Below are positions 10,141-21,700 of a DNA stretch of 64,000 nucleotides, in pieces. Source of the stretch: Branchiostoma floridae (lineage: Eukaryota > Chordata > Leptocardii > Amphioxiformes > Branchiostomatidae). Below the pieces are notes generated by a model that was not told where the DNA came from, did no database searches, and was given only the letters and a program-made list of their open reading frames with translations. Position 1 is the stretch's first letter, and every line of letters starts with the position of its first letter. Made by a program: the position numbers and the translations under genes. Where the stretch lies: contig NC_049985.1 of NCBI RefSeq assembly GCF_000003815.2, positions 1,329,410 to 1,393,409 of the forward strand, read 5' to 3'.

Positions 10141-13100
10141 GTAAGGATCGAAGGATAAGGCTTTCTCACTGGCTTCAGTGGTGTTTTGGGGGGAGGTTGT
10201 TGGTTGGAGGGAGGCGAGGGTTTGAAAAACGGAGATTAGGTCGGCACTTTTGTACACACACATCGTGCACCAGACCACCAAGTGCAAACACAGCTAACGT
10301 TACACCTTGGATTACCGCCGGTGTAGTCGTATTACACACAGTAATCCAAGAACGTTACTAACTCCAAGAACAGTACAAATCTCAGTACAACTTCCTGATC
10401 TACGAGCGGGTGTCACCATGAGTTGGTGAAAGACGTAGGCCATAGTCTGTCTCCGACAGCACCCATTGCTTGGAGAATGCCGTCACGACTGTCCATTTCA
10501 CGTTGATTTTCAACGACTGTTGGGGGAGCGGGGGGTCGATCGGCACACTTGACCCATTTATGGGTAGCAGGACATTGTGTGGAACTTAAGTAGTCATCTG
10601 TGTTATGTTGTCTGACCCGTACCTGCTCACTATGCCAGGTAGTCTTTTGCACTAAAAATATCTTCAAATTATAGAATCAGTTACAATGATTTTGTATCCG
10701 GTTTTACAAATGCATACGTTGTCCTACCAACACCAAGTAGCTTTCCTGGCCTTTGGTCCTACTGGCGCCGTACATACTGCACATGTAGTGTGTCTAAAAT
10801 CTCCAAGCAGATCCTACTATATTAAAGATACCTGTAGTACCAAACTGGCCAAGGAGTGTAGTCAGCCAAGAGGTGTCCAGTTGCCATGTAGAATCTACCC
10901 CAGTCGGCTAGAACAAAGGCTATTAACACCCGAGATGCATATTGAAGCGCATCGGCACGTTTTCGATGGCTATTCACACAATCACAGCAGTCGTAGAGGA
11001 GTCACACAGGGTCGTATGAAGAGTGTGCAAATGTCGTGTAGGCTCGCAGGAGATATCGAGTAACTTATAAATACCATATTGAGGGGTTCTGACTAAGGCC
11101 ATGTTGATTTGATTATATGGATGGCGTCCTCGGCTGGGAATCCCAAAACTGATGTGAACGTGCGAAGAAAAAAGTTTCTCAATTAACGGCAAATATGTGC
11201 TCATTTTGCAACTATTTATACGATTAAACGTTACAGCAAGGTCAAAAACCTTTTTTTTTATTTGTAGAAACGGACGAAACTTGATGCGCTCGCTAATGTC
11301 ATCCATATAATCAAATCAACATTACCTTATCGTAAATACATAGGCGCTACCTAGGGTATTTTCTAGGCCACGACGTCCCAGGTGAATCAGAGAAACTTAT
11401 CATAACAACTTTTTCGATGTCTTTTTATAAGAGACTGTCCCGATATCGTTACAGTAGACGCCGTTGTTGTCTCCACCACTCATGGCGACGTGAGAGGTTC
11501 AGAGTTCCTGACCTCCTCTTTTGTCGGAAATGCCCACTTTGACCGCGTCTTCACCTTCAAGGGGATTCCTTACGCCGCTCCGCCCGTGGGAGACCTCAGG
11601 TGGGTTTCTCCAAGATGTAGAAAAATACGTGGAAAAAAGGATGACATAACAAAGAAACCAGTATTAGAGATTAACATTTTCCTTCAATGATGAAACGGGG
11701 TGGTTGAATATGGATGAATTTGTTATATAAAATGTACCGTAGCAGGCGAAAAACCACCGCTGCCACCAAATGTGGTGGGAACGAACTTAATGAACGAACG
11801 TTTGAATGGATGAATGAAGTAATTGATTGATGAATTAATGGATGAAAGGTAGATAAATGCATGGCTGTCATAGATTGAGTTTAAGTTAAAAGATATTAAG
11901 TCCTTCTCACACCATGTGATATATAGGGCGGTGCCCATCTCCATTTCCTTAGCCCTTTGGCCACACGGCGATGCAAACGCAGGTAGTGTGTTACTATGTT
12001 AACTAATACTGTAATTCACTTTGTCTTCTCGGTACCAAACTTTCACGCTGTGAGAAAATTTAACTTGTTCTCGGAACTGAATGTTCACTATCGCGGCAAG
12101 TGCACATAAAAATAGTCTGTGAATTATATGTTATCAGTAATGATAAGTTCACGTTACAGTCGTCACAGTGAAAACCGTGAACATAACAGTACATTGAAAA
12201 AAATCAGGAATTACAGTATGTTATCCATACCTTATGAGGGACAAGCAAAGAAGTATGTACCATTCAAGTTGCGTAAGTTGGCAAGTCTAGAGAAAGGATG
12301 AAAATAGAATAAATAGCGAATTCGCTGGTACGTTTCCGTAGTAATCAAATACGCCTTCGCAAAACTTGCATGTTCACGCCTAAGAAAATCTGTTCTGCCT
12401 GTCGTTTCCGCTAGATGGCGTCCTCCGCAAGACCCTAGCAGCTGGACAGGTGTCCGCGACGCCTCGGAGTTCGGAAACAGGTGCCCCCAGATCTTCAACC
12501 CGGACGATGTTCCCCTGATCGACCCGATCTGGGCGGAAACCATCTTCTTTCACAGCAAGGCGGAGGGCGAGGACTGTCTGTTCCTGAACGTGTACACTCC
12601 GAAGGTTGATGCCACTGCCAACCTGCCAGTAAGTACTGTATACATGTAAATGCAGAAACTGTCGCCGTGGTTTAATGTTCGCGGTTTTCGCGGTGGCCGC
12701 TTCACCGCGAACCTAAAACCACCGCGAACATTTTTCCATAGCAGTAAGAGACTACAGTGCAGGGTGCTACCACGAACTTAAAACCACCGCGAAAATTCAT
12801 TTTCCCGCTACCGCGAAATTAGATCCCAACCAAGATTCCCTGACCCTGGTTCAAGTCCCGGGGTCTCCCAGATACAAGCGTATTGGCCTCAGGATCTCAA
12901 CTGTGAGACCGTTACGAGTTGAGCCACAGGAAAACCTCATATCAACACAGTGTATCATACCTATTTCAGGTGATGGTTTGGCTCCATGGCGGCGGGTTGA
13001 TCGGTGGCAGTGGCGACACGTACCCAGCAGAGATCCCGACAGCTTTTCACAACGTCGTCATGGTAACGGTCAACTATCGTCTGAGCAACCTGGGCTTCAT

Positions 13101-16100
13101 GCCGACACTGGACGACGACTCGCCGGGTAACTTTGGTCTTGTGGATGTGGTCAGTACATTCGTCTTCAATTGTGTGTTAAATGTAGATCTACACTTTCCA
13201 GCAGAACAGAGCCAGATGTAGGTAGGACCAGAGACAACCTACTGGAATTGGGACGGGTGAACGCAGTGTCGTTGAGTTAACCCCATGCATTTCCCGTCTC
13301 TCGGACACATATTTTCATTAATTTAAGCATATGCGGCCTTACATTTCCAGATGAAATCTCTTGAGTGGGTGCAAGGCAACATCCGGAACTTCGGAGGAGA
13401 TCCCGACAGAGTCACCATCTTCGGGGAGTCCGGCGGAGCCTGGGCCGTCTCCCTGCTCGTCATGTCTCCCATGGCAACGGGACTGTTCCACCGGGCCATC
13501 TCTCAGAGCGGCGTGGCGGGAGTGCAGAGTAGCCAGAAGGGGGACCTCACACGGACGGAGACTCTCGCGCGCGGGTTGAACTGCACCACGGCCTCCTACG
13601 ACGACATGATGAGCTGTTTACGAGGGTATGTTCTAACGTTCGGTGTGTTCGAATGTTCGGTGCGTTCGAGCGTTCTGCGCAGTGGAACGTTCAGTGGGTT
13701 CGAACGTTCGGTGAATTCGAACGTTCGGTGAATTCGAACGTTCGGTGAATTCGAACGTTCGGTGTATGAATATTGAAGTTCAGCGTAGCTTTTGATTTGA
13801 AATTCATTTTGCGACATTTATTAATTATTGTGATTCTTGTTCAAGTTAGAAGCTCTAGTTTTAAGTTATGTTAAACGATGATGGGGAATACACAGCACCG
13901 ACAATTTGGTCCTTTGACAGAGCACATCATTGCAAAGGAAAAGAGATGTTACCAAGTAGTGAGTAAAGTCCACTCAGCCTCGGCGCTCGCTGTCATTCAA
14001 AATGACACATGAAGCCAACGGTCACTTATCCTTTGTGGGTTAACGTTACAAAAAGACGAAACTTAGTGTTCATAGACCAACGTTAGTATATTACAAGCAA
14101 GAGCAAGTTGACTAAAGGAATCTTATTTGTTAACAGAAAGTCGAGCCAAGAAATCACGAAGACGCTGGACCCGAACCTCGCCTTCATGATGAACGTGTCA
14201 GTAGTGGTCGGCGGCAGCTTCCTCCCGGAAAGTCCTTGGGTACTGGCTTTTCTTCATTCTGGCATCAAAGATTGGTCCCTTCAATCCATTGTGAACCATT
14301 TTGACGAGTAAACGTGTTTAAATGTGCCGACCCTAACACATATAAAAAAAAATTATGCTTCTGTAGTGTAGTCCTAGAGCTAGATTTCGTTTTTGTTCAT
14401 GATGAAGATATATATGACTATCATAAATCTTTATCCGTGGGGTAGGGACCTCATGTAACATTACACTCTTTTTTTTATTAGTCTTTTGTGAATTTCTGTA
14501 TATGCATATTGTTTATATGTATTTTCCTGTTTGTCGTGTTGTTTTGTACAACTATATATGTTAATGAAGAGGGGATACCTACAATGTAACGTCACATTGT
14601 CAAGATAATTGTGGATCTTAATAAACTAAAAAAACTCTGATCACTCTATATGACCATGTCCATGATGAATATGATGTAACATTAATGATGTAATGTCTGA
14701 TAATTGACTATGTGTTTCTCGCAGGACATGATGCACAAGAAACAGGTGAACAAGGTTGACTACCTTCTGGGTACCAATAATGACGAGTTCGGCTTCTGTA
14801 TGGTGGGAGTGCTCGGACCGGCGTTCATGACAACAGACGAGATGACCAGAACCGAATTCGAAGATAATCTACCGAATCACTTGCTGTGGGTTGCTGATTA
14901 TTTGGTGAGTAGAAAAAACATGTCTCTATCATCTTACAGCAAGCTTGGATACCAATGTTTGACGTTCTACGCATTTTGTGTCCTCTTTCGTATGTAGTGT
15001 CACTCTTACTGGTATGCGTTATACGTTTTGGATCGTCGTAGACATTTTACAACAAGTGTGGCGTCAATTGCAAGAACGGTTGGGGACGATGTCAACTTCC
15101 AACCGCGACATCAGCCATGACGTCACACTTTCATTAAGTCACGTGTTTAGAGAAACTGAGCCAGTCCTTCTGAAAAAAATTTAGTCTTTAGTATTAGCTC
15201 TTTGAGTTAATTACAGTTTAATAACGTTTTATAACCTGTTAGACTTCTGATATTGGAGTTTTCTTTTGCAGTTCCAGTATAATCTCACCTGGTTACGTTT
15301 CGATCTTCCTCCAAGCTTCTGACTGGAGTGCTGCTTTTCCCGGCTATGTTTAGCCAATTTTGATGGCAAAGCTGTTCTACTTCCTTTTCTCTATTCTGCA
15401 GGGCGGCAGACCCAGCGCGCTTGTGAAGCCTGTTACAGACCAGTACCTGGACACTGACACTGCAGACGACCCGGTCGCCACACGCGGTCGGTACCTCCAG
15501 CACCTCACAGACTCCTGGTTCACCGCACCTACGGTCATAATGGCTCAGGCCGTGTCGTGTACGATCGAGTATTGTACCTTCTACGCCAGAAGTAGCTAAT
15601 GAAGCAACTGGATATGGTTTCTGAAACTTCGGGTATATCCTGTTGCTTGAGTAACTGCTTTTTGGCTTACTAGTATCTTACTACCTGGATGTCTAGCATT
15701 CATCGACGTATCATGAGCCTTCTAGTAGTAGGCGAAAATTTCCATATGTTTCCTCCGATGAAACAATCTGGTGGGATATTTTTGATAACACAGTTTTGAA
15801 GATGCCTCGCTTTAAGAGGGTTAACGAATTGTATAAAAAGAGTTACCAACTGCTATTTGCTTTCTTTTGCTGTCAGTATTTGCCAGATGCCTACATCCTT
15901 TGTGTAAGTGATATTTTTAGAATCTCTGTCGGAACCAAAAGTGCATTTTATCGTCAATTTTTCTGTCATTCACAGCCCACTCTATCCGAGTCTACCAGTA
16001 CGAGTTCCAAGACCCACACGTCCTACTTCACGACCAGACCGGCCCGGGTCAGAGCCGACCACGCCGACGATCTGTGGTACCTGTTCGGGGTCCCGCTCAT

Positions 16101-17063
16101 GCGCGACGAGAACGCAGCATGGAAGTACAACTTCAGCGAGGAGGAACGTGAACTGAGTCTGGACATGATGGCGTACTGGGTCAACTTCGCCGCTAACGGG
16201 TATGTAACGTTATAAGCAAGCTTTATTGACACGACAAAAAGTACTTTGACTTTCGTAAGGTTTAAATACAAACTAAAAAATGGATATACAATAAATCTTA
16301 AAACTCTACTAACTAAACAATATAGAATAATAAGAAAACCTCCATACAATCAGGTGTTTTAAAACGTACACTGAAGAATGTTTAGATATTAGAAACGGTA
16401 GTGTAAACTGTAGTTAAACATATAAATTGAGATACCTGGTAATGACCATTTTAATTGAAATCGTTTTATTTATTTCTGTGTATCTATAGTTGTAGAAGGC
16501 TTTACGAAACTTCTTTTGCCGTGTCAATGAAGCTCTGTATAGAGAACAGAACATTGTGTATTCCGTATCAATGAGAAATGCACCAGAAATGGCGAAAATT
16601 CGGTGTCCTTAAACAAAAATTGTAAGAACTTCAATTCCAGCGTCTGAATCCAATATTCGGATTTTCGGCAACGGCGCACGCGGAGTGCGTTCTAATTATT
16701 CATGAGACCCCATCTGATACAAGTAGATGCCCGTGTGATATCATGATATACGGACTGGTCCAGGACACCCGTATCGCTGTTAAAATATACGACATAAATG
16801 TATCTATAAGCACGCGTCTTAAACTATTCACATTTCTTATTTTCCCATCTGAAAGGGATCCTAACGACTTCAGCGGAGCAGCGCGCATGCGTGACCTTGC
16901 AAAGTGGCCACGTCACACGCCGTCAGGTCAAGAGTACCTCCGGCTGAACGTGACGTCATCTGCTGACGTCAGGCTGCGGGAGTCCCGGATGAAGTTTTGG
17001 AACGAGGAGGTGCCGAGGCTGATGGGAAAGAAGATTCGAACCGCCAGGCCGGACGAACTTTGA
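10053..17063 (+). CDS. Type-B carboxylesterase / cholinesterase-like enzyme C, PDEL end, about 588 aa
   Basis: Ten exons: 10053-10140, 11455-11599, 12415-12628, 12970-13149, 13351-13625, 14137-14239, 14725-14904, 15402-15551 (or 15558), 15976-16199, 16856-17063. The leader peptide ends [18 protein letters not shown]. Catalytic marks: WLHGGGLIGG, FGESGGAW (Ser about 236), LLGTNNDEFG (Glu about 356) and RADHADDL. The protein ends KKIRTARPDEL; PDEL resembles ER-retrieval signals such as the HxEL ends of vertebrate carboxylesterases, so a luminal ER enzyme is likely (inference). Oddity: with the donor that matches the family (after 15558) exon 9 has a one-base frameshift near 16008-16016. A donor at 15552 keeps the frame open but replaces the conserved SRVYQYEFQ stretch. 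AATAAA at 17487-17492 may be the poly(A) signal. Confidence 0.85.
10796..10815. mobile_element. End fragment of the TCTCCAAGCAGATC foldback family
   Basis: The bases atctccaagcagatcctac match the arm of the foldback element at 6316-6456. Only a short part of the element is clear here, in intron 1 of gene C. Confidence 0.4.
11101..11322. mobile_element. MITE with 23-base perfect terminal inverted repeats, gene C intron 1
   Basis: ATGTTGATTTGATTATATGG plus ATG at 11101-11123 is exactly complementary to 11300-11322. The 222-base element has no coding capacity. The flanking bases (taagg outside both ends) suggest the repeats may extend a few bases further. Confidence 0.75.
12657..12832. repeat. 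CCGCGAA-rich inverted-repeat element, gene C intron 3
   Basis: Several copies of aaaaccaccgcgaa and its complement ttcgcggt alternate over about 170 bases, giving potential for nested hairpins. This looks like a small non-coding dispersed element. Confidence 0.5.
13626..13765 (+). repeat. Minisatellite (GTTCGAACGTTCGGTG type) at the donor of gene C intron 5
   Basis: The intron opens gtatgttctaacgttcggtg and then repeats a 15-20 base GTTCGAACGTTCGGTGAATT unit, with the last units nearly identical. A related array sits at the same donor in gene E (36338-36482 on the opposite strand). Confidence 0.75.
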
Positions 17064-17486
17064 CCTTAATTTTTTTGGATGCTTTTTTCCCTGAAGTGCG
17101 CATGCTCGTAGACTGGATAATACAGAATTCTGCCAGACACAAGGCAGAGTTTTTGCACAATGTGACGAAGATGATTTCCGCTGCTCATAAGTCTTGTGCT
17201 CATGTATGGTGATGTAAGGTCATTTATTAGCCTAAGATTGTACATATTCGTATTCTTTAGCATGGGATTAGAACTTGAGGCTCGTTTGAACGTTTGTTAT
17301 GTAGAATCTAAGATTAATCACTTTTCACTGACTCCATTCTGTGGATGGCATATGAACATCCCCAAATCGATGTACATGTGAGCCTACGCAAAAACGACTG
17401 ATACTTTCTTATAGAAAATGTCATTGCACTGGCATCCTACAATTGTGCTTTTTCTTATCAGTCAATCGCTGATTATTTTGGTCGTG

Positions 17487-17492
17487 AATAAA
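17487..17492 (+). terminator. Poly(A) signal candidate of gene C
   Basis: AATAAA, 424 bases past the stop codon. It lies in a stretch (tcagtcaatcgctgatt) that is shared with the 3' flank of gene D. Confidence 0.4.
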
Positions 17493-17499
17493 CAAATGC

Positions 17500-17937
17500 A
17501 TGGCAATTAAAATACAGACATGTCATACTTATTTTACCCATACTTATGTGAGGTTATATCTACAATGAAATGTGTTAAACCTAGCGCCCCTACCGCACAC
17601 GTTTACAATGCAAATTAGGTAATTAGGTAATCCCCACACCTTACAGAATTTTGAAAGAAATTTTATCCTTTATTATAAAAACACAAAATTTTGAATATAC
17701 TGTATACGTGTCACAGCAGAATCGAAGAGACGAAATTCTTGTAAGGAAGATTAGAACTCCAATCTCTTCTAGGAGAATTTCAAAGTTTAAATTAAAACTG
17801 TACCATGAATTAAGGAAATTGATTTCCATGTGAAGGAGCTACATGTGTTGATCGCTAGAAATGCCCCCCCCCCCCCAAAAAAGTGTAAGATTGCGATTTT
17901 TGGATGTGTGTCGGTGTGTTTTGGTGGCCCTTTATTA
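17500..17937. other. Intergenic region C-D, AT-rich
   Basis: No coding exon is recognised. The first part continues the 3' flank shared with gene D. A run of 14 C at about 17863-17876 is the only notable simple sequence. Confidence 0.4.
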
Positions 17938-18319
17938 AACATTTGACGGCAACTTACCAAATTAAAAATGACTCACGTCTAATTCGCCATGTATGGTGAA
18001 TGGTGAACACATTCATTTCAGCCATGCCCGAATATGGTAACCCCATTCAAATAAAATAGATGGGATTCGGTAACCTTTTCATGTTCAAAATATTGCAGTG
18101 ACACCGGCTTTACAGATGACTTCCGGTATTGCACTGTCTAACATTTGACAACTTTCCAAAATAAGAATGACTCACTGCTCAGTGAGCATGTTTCCACTAA
18201 GCCATTATATGCTTAATTATCCTATATTAACCCAGTTTTGCTGCAATTCCATGCCCGAATATGGTAAACTCTCTGGGACCTTAGCTGAGCTGACAGCCGA
18301 GCGTACCTGGTTGGACCGT

Positions 18320-18339
18320 GATGACCATATATGGTCATC
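18320..18339. promoter_or_regulatory. 20-base palindrome with CArG box upstream of gene D
   Basis: Identical to 1305-1324 in front of gene B, with CCATATATGG at 18325-18334. It lies 451 bases before the gene D start codon, against 846 bases in gene B. Confidence 0.4.
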
Positions 18340-18730
18340 TCGCCTTAACGCACTGAGCGTGCTACAGGTCATTCACTCGAGAGGCTACCGATCTGCAGGT
18401 TTTTTTTTACAACATTTAGTTTACAGTTTCGAACAATACGTGTCGTTCATATCCAAGGCAGTTCATGTCTATATGTCAATAAAAATTCTTCAAACGGAAA
18501 TGGAAAAATGAAAGCAAAGAGGTCTAAACCTCTTCAAGAGACAAGACAATGAGAATCAATATTACCGTCATGGTTCAGATGTCATGACCCCGGCTCCTGT
18601 CAGCCTTTGTCAACATACAGGTGAATGAATTCCCGGCTGGCGCTCGCGGTTGAATCATATATTGAGGTAACCAGCTCGGTTTAGCGAATGACATCATCTA
18701 TGATCTGTTGTTTAGCATCGAGCAAACGTT

Positions 18731-18737
18731 TATAAAT
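18731..18737 (+). promoter_or_regulatory. TATA box of gene D
   Basis: TATAAAT, 53 bases before the start codon, followed by the cttcccgagc block shared with gene B. Confidence 0.55.
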
Positions 18738-18789
18738 GGGTGCTTCCCGAGCGGAATCCACATTTCTTAGAGACACGATCAGAGACACG

Positions 18790-21700
18790 ATGGGCCGGCG
18801 TGCAGGTAAAACCTCAGGTGTCGGGGACGTGGTCGTCTTGGCGGCGCTGCTGGGGCTCGCAGGTGGGTTGGACGTGGTTTTGTACATGATTCCAGTGCAT
18901 TTAGCTCCCCAGTGTGGCCTTGTTTTCGTCCATGCAGTGTTCTAACATTCACTTTCGGCCCGGACAACCATTCGTAGGCGCTATTGTGTATGTGTGTGAG
19001 TTTGGGAATGGGAGGGGGGCGATGGAGTAAACCATTCATTCATTCAATTGTTACAAATGATCACCACATTTCAGTGCATTATTGTCCCAATTGCGTTGGA
19101 CATTTACATGTGTTTTCTTATTATGAACGTTTATGGTAGATGGTACAACGCAACCGTTGACCCCGAAGACCCAAATAAGATTCAGAGGGTAGCCCCATTC
19201 ACCCCATTAATAACACGTTATATGTTTGGGGTGTGTCTGGGTGTGCGCATGTAAACATTGTGTCCAAGTGATCCGGATATTTTTCAGCATGACTAAAGAG
19301 CCTGTCATGGATTGTGGTGATGTTTGGTAAGTGGGTAGGTGTCGGAAAAGTTAGACACAAAGGTCAGGGTTGTGGATATAAATATTTGGTACGTAGCCCG
19401 TAGCCAGGATTTGGGTTGGGGGGGGGGGTCATTTTAGCACTTGTGGGACCATCGAGCGGCGCAGGCGAGAGCTGCTTGGGGGTCCGGGGCATGTTCCCCG
19501 GAAAAGTTTGAAATCTTGACCCTCTGAAACGCTATTTCCTGCATTTGCTGGGAAAAATTTGCTGGCCAAGTTTAATGGAATTTCTATAAAAATATACAAG
19601 GCTTTTGGCGTAAGTCTTTGAGGGTGACTCCCCTGGCCTGACATATTTTCATATTGTCTGACACCAAAGACGCGAGGCGTCGTAATGGAGGTCCGGGGAA
19701 ATTTTGAAATCTGGACCCACTGAAACGATATTTCCTGCACTTTCTTTCTGCAAATTTTGCTGATAGATTGGCTTAGATTGAATGAAATGTCTAACAGTGA
19801 AAAATGCAAATCAGTCATGCCTTTCAAAAATAAATCTTGAACATGAAAAAGCGAACCTTCGATCGTGTGTGTGTGTGTGGGGGGGGGGTGGCTTCTGAAC
19901 CCCCAAACCCCCCCATGGCTACGGGCATGAGTGAGTAGTTGTTGTAGACACAATGGCCAGGGTTGATTGAAGTCCTGGCGGCCGACCATGGTACTGCAGC
20001 AATACTGACGGTTTTTGTATCTTTTGTCCCGGACATGCTTTGTTCTTGTTTCATATGTTTCAAACAACTTGGTGATTACGGCTTACAATTGTACCTTGTA
20101 ACCAGGGGTTAGACACGTAGGAATGACTTACTCTAAACGCATATCTACCGGTGACATGCATGAAGTTTGTATGATGAACTTTGATCCAAACTATGACACT
20201 TCTCACCCGTCCAGGCGGAGTTGTGGTCCCCACCACCTATGGAGACGTGAACGGGGTGGAGTTACCGACCTCGTTCATAGGGGGCGCTGTGTTTGACCGG
20301 ATCTACACCTTCAAGGGGATTCCCTACGCCGCTCCGCCTGTGGGGGACCTCAGGTGAGTCTGACACCATGCGTCAAAGAAACACCTCTTTACTTTAGTTT
20401 ATCCATCCGCTTATGCCTATTTAAAGGGGAAGTCGACGAGAGGTGTGAAGTAGTCATCATTCTACTGCCACATTGTCTCTGCTACTGTCTCTGTACTGAT
20501 TGTGTGACTGACATTCCGATTAGGTGACCAAACCAAGTTTTTTATTTATCTATTGATCTTTAGGGTAGTCCCTTCAGTCAACGTAGTAACTGATTTCCAA
20601 GGGAGCCCTATAACAATAATAATAACTCAAAGTACAAAAGATAACTACTAACATAGGATTGAACATAACAAAGCAATAATCCAATTCGGATTTGTAAATT
20701 ATATAAGCAACTTAGGAACACTCAAAAGAATAACAACTCATACTTAATAACAAAAACAACTCAAGATCACAAACTCATAGGGTCATTGGACGGTTATTGC
20801 GGTCAGAGGTCAGATGTCAGTGCCATTTGTCCTGATCAATCGGACCAAGGACCCTCTTCTTGGCAATAAACTTCAGGGCAGGTTTGTTTCCGACCATGTG
20901 TATAAATTACCTGTGATAATGAATAACAAAAAAACGTAATATTTGAAAGCAAATACACCTTCACGTGGTCGAGTCTAACAAGGATTTTAACCTCCTTGAG
21001 TCTGACAAGTTATTGCTCTGTCAATTTGTTCTCAAACACAATCGTGGTATGGTGACGAGCCACTTCGCGTCTACAACACTACATGGTGCCTGACACACCT
21101 GCACAACCATGGTGAAAGACGCCTGGTACAGGTTATTGACCTTATTGTAGGTATGAGAAGAAGAAGAAAAAATTGAACAAAAACAACATGTTTCCCTTCC
21201 ATAACATAACAAACTTCCCGTCTCCCCAGATGGCGCCCTCCCCAGGACCCGGTCGGCTGGACCGGAGTCCGGGACGCCGCCCAGTTCGGAGCCCGGTGCC
21301 CGCAGGTTGTGGAGATGCCTTTTCCGCCAGGTTCGCCTCTGTACGAGCTGTCCGGGCCGTTCCGCAGCAACAGCAGCAGCGAGGACTGCCTGTTCCTGAA
21401 CGTCTATACGCCTAACGTGGCTTCCACTGCGAATCTACCGGTAAATAGACATCAAGACAGTAACAGGGAGAAAAGGAGAGAGAGAGATGCATAGGGAGAG
21501 ATATATGGGACAACAAGAAACTTAGAGAGAAAGAAGGAAAGAGACCAAAAAGAGATAGGAAGAGAGACAGAAAGGCGGAAGGGAGACGGAAAAGTAGAGA
21601 GAGAAAGACAGAAAGAGAGGTAGAGAGATAGAGGGACATACAGGGAGCGAGGTGAGTAGGGAGGGAGAGACAAGGAGAGGGGAAAGGTTAGAGGGAGAGA

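Noticed and set aside
12836..12935. tRNA-like gene with B box ggttcaagtcc in gene C intron 3
   Set aside because: No matching A box at the right distance and no cloverleaf could be drawn. At most a SINE scrap.
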